From positions 1 to 38,880 of IMG/VR virus record IMGVR_UViG_3300022594_000012: a stretch of DNA of 38,880 nucleotides. The stretch is one strand, 5' to 3'. The position numbers and the translations under genes are program-made. The notes below the pieces were generated by a model. It did not search any database. It saw only the letters and a program-made list of their open reading frames with translations, and was not told the DNA's origin. Source of the stretch: a virus. This document shows positions 7,121 to 13,605 of the stretch, piece after piece; position 1 is the stretch's first letter, and each line of letters begins with the position of its first letter.

Positions 7121-7366
7121 TTGGCTGACGTCCCTGTAAATGAAAAGCTTTACGCTATGGTTGTAAGCCAGGCTAAAGCTAAGTACCGTATTTACCCGAG
7201 CCCGGGTGCATCGCACTGGGTTCACCGACGTTATCTTGAGCTTGGCGGCAAATATATTGACTCTGAAGAAATTGCAGAGCGTAAGAGAATCATGCGTGCC
7301 TGGCAAGAGAAAAAAGCAAAAGCTCACGGGCACGGCAAAGATGATGACAAAAAGGATAGCAAGTAA
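7121..7366 (+). CDS. Small basic protein before the portal gene
   Basis: TTG 7121 is chosen because GAGGAG at 7111-7116 sits four bases upstream; a TTG at 7109 would put that site inside the gene. The product has 81 residues. The centre holds KYRIYPSPGASHWVHRRYLELGG (split here as a YPSPxAS...Y...GG motif), reminiscent of small proteins with a YPS-A-A-Y-GG pattern found in many large viruses; the end is a charged helix and a Lys/Asp/His-rich tail. The stop shares one base with the portal start (TAATG). It is probably co-made with the portal. Function unknown. Confidence 0.65.
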   Translation: MADVPVNEKLYAMVVSQAKAKYRIYPSPGASHWVHRRYLELGGKYIDSEEIAERKRIMRAWQEKKAKAHGHGKDDDKKDSK

Positions 7367-9096
7367 TGTCATTTCTTGATTTCTCGCCCCCAAGCTACAG
7401 AGCTTCATCATCTGACCTTACCATCAGCATCTCCCCTCTGGGTCTTGTAGAACTTGCTGACGAAGAGTTTGAGGTCCACGGTCCTCGTCTAAACCGTTAC
7501 TCGCTTAACTGGGCTATGTATCTTGGCCACCACTGGGGCTATCGCCGTGAGCAGGGCGAAATGCAAATCTCGCTCAACTACTACCGTGCGTTCATTGACT
7601 ATATTGACCGCTTTACTTTTGGTAACGGTGTTCACTTCCGTTCTCCTAAACTAACCGAGGCTATCATTCCTAACCGCTTAGAGCGAGTCTGGGAAATTGA
7701 TAATAACAAGATGAACGTGCTGCTTGAGATGGCACAGCTTGGCTCTATTACTGGTGACTGTTTTGTAAAGGTTGCTTATGAAGAGCCTTGGGAAGACAGC
7801 ATTGGCCGCTTCCACCCAGGACGTGTTCGCGTTCTTCCGCTGAACTCTGCTTTCTGTTTCCCAGAGTTCCACCCACACGACCGCTCACGTCTGCTCAGAT
7901 TTAAGCAGAAGTACCGTTTCTGGGGCACCTCGCTAGAAGGTACTCGTCAGGTATTTACCTATACCGAAATTCTTACCGATGATGTTATCGAAGAGTACGT
8001 CAATGACGAACTAATTGACAGCAGACCTAACCCACTGGGCCAGATTCCTGTTGTACATATTCCAAACATTCCTGTATCAGGTTCGCCTTGGGGCTTGTCA
8101 GACGCACATGATATTATCTCGATTAACCGTTCATATAACGAAATCGCAACCGATGTTGCTGACATCATCAACTACCACGCTGCTCCTGTTACCGTTATCG
8201 TTGGTGCAAAGCAAGGTAACCTTGAAAAGGGCGCTAAGAAGGTTTGGGGTGGTCTTCCTAAAGACGCTCAAGTATTTAACCTTGAGGGTGGCGCTGCAGG
8301 TCTAACTGGAGCTATGCAGTACATGCAGATGCTTAAGTTGTCAATGCACGAAATGATGAACGTTCCTGAGACCGCTCTAGGCCAGGCACAGCCAATCTCT
8401 AACACCTCTGGTGTTGCACTTTCTATCCAGTTCCAACCTTTGATGAACCGTTATGCTCAAAAGGCGGCAGTCTATGGTAAGGGTCTTGAAAGAATCAATG
8501 AGCTTATCATTCTTAACTTGGCAATTAAAGAGCCCGACACTCTTCAATATAACCCGGATGAGGATGGCCCAATTCAGCCAGGTCAGCTAGATAAGCTTGA
8601 CCCTAATGACCCGTTGACCTATTTGTCATACGCTCACTTCCCACCACCTCTACCTCTAGACAAGTTGGTTCTTCTTAACGAGCTCCAGCAGAAGATGTCT
8701 ATGGGCCTTGAGTCTAAAGAAGGCGCTTTGCGTGCTTTGGGCGAAGAGTTCCCAATGGAGAAGCTTGCTGAGATTCGTTCTGAACTTATTGACGATGCTC
8801 AAAGCGAAGGTGCTTTGAACTTGGTCAAGGCAGAGATTTCTAAACAACTTATGGATATCACCGGAATGATGGTTGGACCTGATGGTTCAGCTACTCCAAT
8901 GGACCCAACTATGCTGGGTAATGGAGACGTTTTGGGTGATGGACAACTCGGTCCGCAGGGACAGGGCACTGATGCCCAAGGTGATGCCGAAGCTTCGCAA
9001 GAAGAACTTCAGGCTGGCGACCAGATACGACAGACTTTGATAACTCAAGCTTATGGAACTCAAATTCCATCAAGGCGAACAGTTGACAAAGATTAA
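7366..9096 (+). CDS. Portal protein
   Basis: The 576-residue product has the size, order (directly after terL, before scaffold and capsid) and content of a phage portal, the dodecameric ring through which DNA enters and leaves. Visible features are the N-terminal domain with YYRAFIDYIDRFTFGNGV, a beta-rich wing (GDCFVKVAYEEPW), the SPWGLSDAHDIISINRSYNEI stretch that begins the stem and long helices, and GQAQPISNTSGVALSIQFQP, typical of portal proteins of this type. The C-terminal 90 residues are Gln/Gly/Asp-rich and likely flexible. No fused protease or ADP-ribosyl domain is seen. Confidence 0.9.
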   Translation: MSFLDFSPPSYRASSSDLTISISPLGLVELADEEFEVHGPRLNRYSLNWAMYLGHHWGYRREQGEMQISLNYYRAFIDYIDRFTFGNGVHFRSPKLTEAIIPNRLERVWEIDNNKMNVLLEMAQLGSITGDCFVKVAYEEPWEDSIGRFHPGRVRVLPLNSAFCFPEFHPHDRSRLLRFKQKYRFWGTSLEGTRQVFTYTEILTDDVIEEYVNDELIDSRPNPLGQIPVVHIPNIPVSGSPWGLSDAHDIISINRSYNEIATDVADIINYHAAPVTVIVGAKQGNLEKGAKKVWGGLPKDAQVFNLEGGAAGLTGAMQYMQMLKLSMHEMMNVPETALGQAQPISNTSGVALSIQFQPLMNRYAQKAAVYGKGLERINELIILNLAIKEPDTLQYNPDEDGPIQPGQLDKLDPNDPLTYLSYAHFPPPLPLDKLVLLNELQQKMSMGLESKEGALRALGEEFPMEKLAEIRSELIDDAQSEGALNLVKAEISKQLMDITGMMVGPDGSATPMDPTMLGNGDVLGDGQLGPQGQGTDAQGDAEASQEELQAGDQIRQTLITQAYGTQIPSRRTVDKD

Positions 9097-9129
9097 TGAC
9101 TTTTTTTAAGGCATTATTGAGTTAAGGCA

Positions 9130-9147
9130 CAAAAGTATAAACTTTTG
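9130..9147 (+). terminator. Short hairpin in the portal-scaffold gap, weak terminator candidate
   Basis: CAAAAGT (9130-9136) and ACTTTTG (9141-9147) form a 7-bp stem with ATAA loop, followed by CGTTTTACTT. The whole 133-base gap 9097-9229 is A/T-rich; apart from this and an imperfect TAATG/CATTA stem at the portal stop, I see no definite promoter. The loop region contains TATAAACT, also seen at 13137-13144 before a fibre gene. Confidence 0.35.
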
Positions 9148-9229
9148 CGTTTTACTTATCTTATAACAGTTAAGGTCTAGTGGCATTAATACGGAAAACG
9201 ACCATCGAGAATGAAAAGAGGTTAGCCTT

Positions 9230-9997
9230 ATGGCTGATTTGGAAAACACCCCAGAAGTAGTTGAATCTACTGTACCATCTCCTGCAGAACTATTCGCAGA
9301 GGAAGCTCTATTGCCAAATACTGACAAGGTTGCTGAAGCAATTCAGAAAGCCCGCGCTCAGGAAAAAGATAAGCTATACCCTCAGCTTAACAAGCTGCAA
9401 GAGGAAATTAGCCTACTTCGCAGAGAACGCGAAGAGCGCCAAGCACTTGATGCACAACGAGCTGAAAAGCGCAAACAGCGTGAAGCAGAGCGTGAAGCAG
9501 AAAAGAAAGCTAAAGCTGAAGAAGAGATGTCTTTCAAGAAGCTTCTTAAAACCAAAGAAGAAGAATGGGCATCTAAGCTAGAATCTGAGCGCGTTGAGCG
9601 TGAAAGAGCATTCGCCCTTCTTGAGCGTGAGCGTGAGTTCCAAGAGCTGCAGCAATATCGCCAGCAGCGTCTAGAGCAAGAACGCGACAATATCATTCCA
9701 GAACTTATCGACCTTATTTCTGGAAATACCCGCGATGAAATCGAGCAGAGCATCGCTGGTCTAAAAGAACGCTCTGCGAAAATCTTCGATTCTGTTGCGC
9801 AAGTTGCACAGCAGAGCCGCAAGGAAATGACTGGTTCTCGTATTACGATGCCAGCCTCTGGACCCCTCGACAACGACTCGGACTCACGTATGTATTCACC
9901 TGATGACATCTCTAAGATGTCGCTTCAGGACTATGCGAAGAATCGTTCCAAGCTAATTGGAAATAGCAAAAACAGTGGACAGGGATTGTTCGGGTAA
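9230..9997 (+). CDS. Capsid scaffolding protein
   Basis: A 255-residue, highly charged, mostly helical protein between portal and major capsid genes, the classical place of the scaffold. Residues about 40-150 are a long coiled coil rich in Arg, Glu, Gln and Lys (LRREREERQALDAQRAEKR; EREREFQELQQYRQQRLEQ). The C-terminal part (DDISKMSLQDYAKNRSKLIG) is a short amphipathic region such as scaffolds use to contact the shell. AGAGG sits about ten bases upstream of ATG. No capsid protease gene is visible nearby, so the scaffold probably leaves intact or is cut by an unrecognised enzyme. Confidence 0.85.
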   Translation: MADLENTPEVVESTVPSPAELFAEEALLPNTDKVAEAIQKARAQEKDKLYPQLNKLQEEISLLRREREERQALDAQRAEKRKQREAEREAEKKAKAEEEMSFKKLLKTKEEEWASKLESERVERERAFALLEREREFQELQQYRQQRLEQERDNIIPELIDLISGNTRDEIEQSIAGLKERSAKIFDSVAQVAQQSRKEMTGSRITMPASGPLDNDSDSRMYSPDDISKMSLQDYAKNRSKLIGNSKNSGQGLFG

Positions 9998-10039
9998 TTA
10001 ACCACCTAACCTAAAGACCGCTTCTGAAAGGAGCAAAAA

Positions 10040-11221
10040 ATGGCAGGTTCTGCTATTACAGGTACCGGTGCGCTTGCAGGTGCACCTACCGCTTACTCAG
10101 GTTCGAACAGCCAGCTATCGCAGGCTATTCAGACCATCTGGTCGAAGGAAATTCTGTTCCAGGCGATGCCAATTCTTCGCTTTGAGCAGTTTGCAGTTAA
10201 GAAGACGGAGCTTGGTGTTGCACCAGGTCTTCGCGTTAACTTCCTTCGTTACAAGAACTTCAGCGTGGACCCAACTCCACTAACTGAAGGTGTCCGTATG
10301 ACCACCAACGCTCTAACCGCAGAGCAGATTGCTATCACCGTTGCTGAGCACGGCTATGCAGTTGCAGTTTCAGAACTGCTACTGAACGCTTCGTTCGACG
10401 ACATCATGGCATCGGCTTCACGTTTGCTTGGTCGCCACATGGCACAGTACCTTGACGTACAGGCACGTGACACCCTTTCGTCTGCCACCTCGGCAACGTT
10501 TGGTTATGACCGTACTGCATACGACGGTGCTACCAACTTCAACCTATACCAAGAAGGTAGCGTTGCTACCGCTGTGTCAGGTTCGAACACCTCTGTGGGT
10601 TCGGGTACCAACGCAGGTAAGTACAAGTTGACCACTGGTGCCATCAAGGACGCTGCTCTTGTTCTTGCTTCAAAGAACATTCCTCGTCTAGGTGAGACCT
10701 ACGTCCAGTTCATCCACCCTAAGCAGTCTCGTGACCTTCGCTCGAACCCAGAGTTCATCGAAGTCACCAAGTACGCTGCTCCAGGTAACTTCATGTTGGG
10801 TGAAATCGGCCGTCTATACGACGTCGTGTTCATCGAGACCACTCAGGTCAAGAAGTACGCTACTGGTTCATCGGTTACTGACTACACCTCAAAGGTTGGC
10901 TCAGTTGCAGACCAGACTGGTTACCCTGTAAAGGCTAACACCAGTCCTGGTCTTGGTGGTAACCCAGAACTAGCTCAGTTCGGCAACGGCGCTGGTGGTA
11001 CCGGTTCGGCTTACCCAACCGACACTACCACTCTTACCGCTGACGTGTACGAGTCAATCATGATTGGTGACAACGCATTTGGTCACGCAATCTCGCTTCC
11101 AGTTGAGCTCCGTGACGGTGGTGTGCTAGACTTCGGTCGTGAGCACGCTCTAGCATGGTACGCCATCTGGGGTCTAGGTATTATTACCGACCAGGCTATC
11201 AACAAGGTTTACACCAACTAA
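10040..11221 (+). CDS. Major capsid protein, N4-gp56 family (HK97 fold)
   Basis: A strong AAAGGAG precedes ATG. The 393-residue sequence shows the pattern of the N4-gp56 capsid family: RVNFLRYKNFSVDPTPLTEG (64-83, start of the N-terminal region), VAEHGYAVAVSELLL (101-115), then HPKQSRDLR (226-234), EFIEVTKYAAPGNFMLGEIG (238-257) and DVVFIETTQ. Codons are strongly biased to C-ending and GGT/CGT forms, as expected for the most abundant protein. A Gly/Ser/Thr-rich segment near 175-195 may be a surface loop. The gene is followed by a GC-rich hairpin. Family assignment is from motif memory. Confidence 0.92.
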   Translation: MAGSAITGTGALAGAPTAYSGSNSQLSQAIQTIWSKEILFQAMPILRFEQFAVKKTELGVAPGLRVNFLRYKNFSVDPTPLTEGVRMTTNALTAEQIAITVAEHGYAVAVSELLLNASFDDIMASASRLLGRHMAQYLDVQARDTLSSATSATFGYDRTAYDGATNFNLYQEGSVATAVSGSNTSVGSGTNAGKYKLTTGAIKDAALVLASKNIPRLGETYVQFIHPKQSRDLRSNPEFIEVTKYAAPGNFMLGEIGRLYDVVFIETTQVKKYATGSSVTDYTSKVGSVADQTGYPVKANTSPGLGGNPELAQFGNGAGGTGSAYPTDTTTLTADVYESIMIGDNAFGHAISLPVELRDGGVLDFGREHALAWYAIWGLGIITDQAINKVYTN

Positions 11222-11238
11222 TAGCCAAAAAACGTCGA

Positions 11239-11260
11239 GGGGGGCCCGCAAGGGCCCCCC
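11239..11260 (+). terminator. GC-rich hairpin with GCAA tetraloop after the capsid gene
   Basis: GGGGGGCCC (11239-11247) pairs perfectly with GGGCCCCCC (11252-11260) around GCAA, a GNRA-type loop. No T-run follows, so it may slow or stop transcription partly, or protect the 3' end of the capsid mRNA from exonucleases. Confidence 0.65.
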
Positions 11261-11300
11261 AACACAAACAAACAACACACTAAAACAGGAGAAAAATATC

Positions 11301-11684
11301 GTGGCAAATAAACCCACTAGTCCACAGGACACAACAGGACGCGCAGTCGAAGAGGCTGCAAAGCGTAACGCAGCAGAACTAGCTGCTCGTGCAGAAACAA
11401 TCTCACTATCTCGCGCTGCAGAAGCAGCAAGTCTTGAGAATGAGGTCTTTGACCCAAAGCAACCAGACGCTCCAATCTTGCTTGACGAGGTTGAGGAGCT
11501 AGGTGTCAATGTAGCTGCTGACGAGTACATCATTATCCGTACTATCTCGGATATCGAAGACATGACTTATGGCGTAGTTAATGGAGCCCCACAAAACTAC
11601 ACCTTTAAAGCCGGAGTTAAGTACAAGGTGCCAGTAGATTTGGCTTCATACCTTGCACGTCTAGGTTATACCTGGAAGGCTTAA
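11301..11684 (+). CDS. Head protein downstream of capsid, probable head-completion or decoration protein
   Basis: The start is GTG 11301 with AGGAG ten bases upstream; 127 residues. The first 55 residues are an Ala/Glu-rich helix (RAVEEAAKRNAAELAARAE). The C-terminal half is compact: YIIIRTISDIEDMTYGV, then YTFKAGVKYKVPVDLASYLARLGYTW. That ending resembles small proteins encoded right after N4-gp56-type capsid genes, but their role is not firmly known. It ends just before a strong terminator that closes the head operon. Confidence 0.7.
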   Translation: MANKPTSPQDTTGRAVEEAAKRNAAELAARAETISLSRAAEAASLENEVFDPKQPDAPILLDEVEELGVNVAADEYIIIRTISDIEDMTYGVVNGAPQNYTFKAGVKYKVPVDLASYLARLGYTWKA

Positions 11685-11698
11685 CACCCAATTAAGCT

Positions 11699-11749
11699 GT
11701 CCGTCCTGCTAACCCCCGCCTCCTCGTTAGCAGGACGGACTTTTCTTTT
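11699..11749 (+). terminator. Strong rho-independent terminator after the head genes
   Basis: GTCCGTCCTGCTAAC (11699-11713) pairs perfectly with GTTAGCAGGACGGAC (11726-11740), giving a 15-bp stem with a 12-base C-rich loop, followed by TTTTCTTTT. It separates the capsid operon from the connector and fibre operon. Confidence 0.93.
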
Positions 11750-11778
11750 AGCGTGTATTTCAGGACTTTTTAAGTCAA

Positions 11779-11786
11779 TATAAATA
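11779..11786 (+). promoter_or_regulatory. TATAAATA element, possible late promoter for the connector/fibre operon
   Basis: TATAAATA lies directly after the strong terminator and 20 bases before the ATG of the next operon (11807). It equals the T4 late-promoter core, and no good -35 box is seen 16-18 bases upstream. Whether this phage encodes a matching sigma factor cannot be seen here; it could equally be a -10 element with a poor -35. Confidence 0.35.
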
Positions 11787-11806
11787 CAGAATGTTTTGGA
11801 GGATTT

Positions 11807-13141
11807 ATGGCTAATATTACAAGCCTAATCTCAAGAGTTAGAGTCGAGCTAGGTGACCTAGGCAAGACTTTCGTTACCCATATCACGGGTGATGGAATCA
11901 ATAACCGATTCAACCTCCACTACTCTCCGCTGGACGGCAGAACTGTAGTTGTTAAGCTGACTCTAGCTTCTAATGGCACCACATCTGACATTACCACCAA
12001 AGCTCACATTGAAGAGTCTACTGGTGTTATGGTGCTTCTACAGACAGATAACGTTACCCCCCTTATTCCTGCCGTTGGTGACGTTCTTACTATTAGCGGA
12101 ACATACTTCCGATACTTCACTGGCGCAGAGCTTACTCAGCTTGTTAATGACGCCTTAGTTCAGCACTCGCAAAATGCACTGGATAGCACAGGCCGCAAGG
12201 TTACGATTGACACTCTTCCTGCAAACGAAGAGTACCCGCTAACTATCTACGCGGTTACGCTTGCTCTTTACACCCTAGCTACGGATGCTGCATTTGATAT
12301 CGATATTGCTGCACCTGACGGCGTTAGTATTCCTCGTTCTGAACGTTACCGCCAGCTAATGGAGATGGTACAGACTCGACAGTCTCAGTACCGTGAGCTG
12401 TGTGCTCTCATGGGTATCGGCCTTTACCGCATCGAGGTATTTGACCTCAACCGCATCTCAAAGATGACAAACCGACTTATTCCTCAGTATGTTCCTCAAG
12501 AAGTTGATGACCGCTCATACCCACAGCGCGTCAATCACCCAGCTCCTACCCTTGGAAATGCCCCTACTCCATGGCCTACTGAAGCTGGAGAACTTACTGC
12601 TTACCAGGGTATTGCGTTTAACACTGCTCTTACTTTCAACGACAACTACGCTGGTAAGACGTTTATTGCTAACTTGCTCAACCAGCGTGGTTCAGTGCTC
12701 GTGGTTCAGCCAATTGCACTATCGGTGGCAACTACAGGAACTAGCGTAATCACTGCAGCTTCTAGAACAGCTAACAGCACTACAGTCACTCTCACTACTG
12801 GTGCTCCTCACGGCCTTACTGCCGGAGCTGCGGTTGTAGTTACTGGTGTAGACAGCACGGTAAACGGTGGGGGAACTGTGGCTACTATTTTAGATACTAC
12901 CCACTTCACCATTACCAGTACTATAAACACCGCTCTAGCCCTGACTGGGTTGACTGGCCAGGTCGAGACTAACGTTGCTAAGAACTACACGTTTACCTTC
13001 AACCTAACCTCTGACCAAACCCTAAGACTGGCAGAGCGCACTTACTGGTCGCTTTCTACTGTCGATACGTTCACTAATGAACATATTGAAATAAAGGGCG
13101 GCAACTTCTTTACCGTACGCTCGAGCACCGTTGTACTATAA
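11807..13141 (+). CDS. Head-tail connector (adaptor) protein with C-terminal beta module
   Basis: GGAGG precedes ATG. The N-terminal region (1-220) has the make-up of phage adaptor proteins: ITSLISRVRVELGD, then a helix YFTGAELTQLVNDALVQHSQ, and RSERYRQLMEMVQTRQSQYR. Such proteins form a ring under the portal. The C-terminal region (about 260-444) is beta-rich and includes, at 319-387, a module of the type TVTLTTGAPHGLTAGAAVVV followed by TTHFTITST. The same module type occurs in several other virion proteins here (17490, 32830, 35612). The extension suggests that the connector carries an outer decoration. Connector identity rests on position and N-terminal pattern. Confidence 0.7.
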   Translation: MANITSLISRVRVELGDLGKTFVTHITGDGINNRFNLHYSPLDGRTVVVKLTLASNGTTSDITTKAHIEESTGVMVLLQTDNVTPLIPAVGDVLTISGTYFRYFTGAELTQLVNDALVQHSQNALDSTGRKVTIDTLPANEEYPLTIYAVTLALYTLATDAAFDIDIAAPDGVSIPRSERYRQLMEMVQTRQSQYRELCALMGIGLYRIEVFDLNRISKMTNRLIPQYVPQEVDDRSYPQRVNHPAPTLGNAPTPWPTEAGELTAYQGIAFNTALTFNDNYAGKTFIANLLNQRGSVLVVQPIALSVATTGTSVITAASRTANSTTVTLTTGAPHGLTAGAAVVVTGVDSTVNGGGTVATILDTTHFTITSTINTALALTGLTGQVETNVAKNYTFTFNLTSDQTLRLAERTYWSLSTVDTFTNEHIEIKGGNFFTVRSSTVVL

Positions 13142-13164
13142 ACTTATATTAATTGGAGTAAAAA

Positions 13165-13596
13165 ATGCCTAGAAAAACACTTATACAAAATCGACGAGAC
13201 ACTGCAGCTAACTGGACTAGTGTCAACCCAATCCTTGCTTCTGGTGAGATTGGCGTAGAAACTGATACCAACAAGTTTAAACTCGGTGATGGCACAAGTA
13301 CTTGGACACAGCTGGACTATCAAACTGGTACCCAAGGGCCCGCAGGCCCTACTGGACCACAAGGTCCTCAAGGACCGCAGGGAGAGCCGGGAACTGGCGG
13401 AACTGCTAGTTTTAAGTACCGACCCGATGATGCTCAGTATGTGTACACCATCAATCATAATCTTGGGTTTAACCCAAATGTTAGCGTTATTGATTCCAGC
13501 AGTACGGAGTACTTTGGTGAGGTAACGCACATCAATGTCGATACTCTGACAATAACTTTTACCAAAGCTGTATACGCTACTGCTTACCTATCTTAA
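13165..13596 (+). CDS. Fibre protein with Mtd_N-like head, collagen-like repeats and HNLGF tail domain
   Basis: TGGAGT precedes ATG; 143 residues. Residues 1-52 match the N-terminal domain found in many phage fibres (major tropism determinant N-type): RRDTAANWTSVNPILASGEIG, then ETDTNKFKLGDGTSTW. Residues 55-78 are eight Gly-X-Y triplets (GPAGPTGPQGPQGPQGEP), so the protein is likely a trimer with a collagen-like stalk. The tail, with YTINHNLGFNP and VSVIDSSSTEYFG, resembles the C-terminus of the next fibre (TVNHGFGQW, AQLFDASGN). It lies among connector genes, so it may decorate head or neck. Function inferred as receptor contact or surface attachment. Confidence 0.8.
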   Translation: MPRKTLIQNRRDTAANWTSVNPILASGEIGVETDTNKFKLGDGTSTWTQLDYQTGTQGPAGPTGPQGPQGPQGEPGTGGTASFKYRPDDAQYVYTINHNLGFNPNVSVIDSSSTEYFGEVTHINVDTLTITFTKAVYATAYLS

Positions 13597-13605
13597 GGAA
13601 ATGAA

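Noticed and set aside
13165-13596. Possible diversity-generating retroelement, because the fibre has an Mtd-type N-terminal domain
   Set aside because: No reverse transcriptase, accessory gene or near-identical template/variable repeat pair is seen in the window; the N-terminal domain is common in ordinary fibres.
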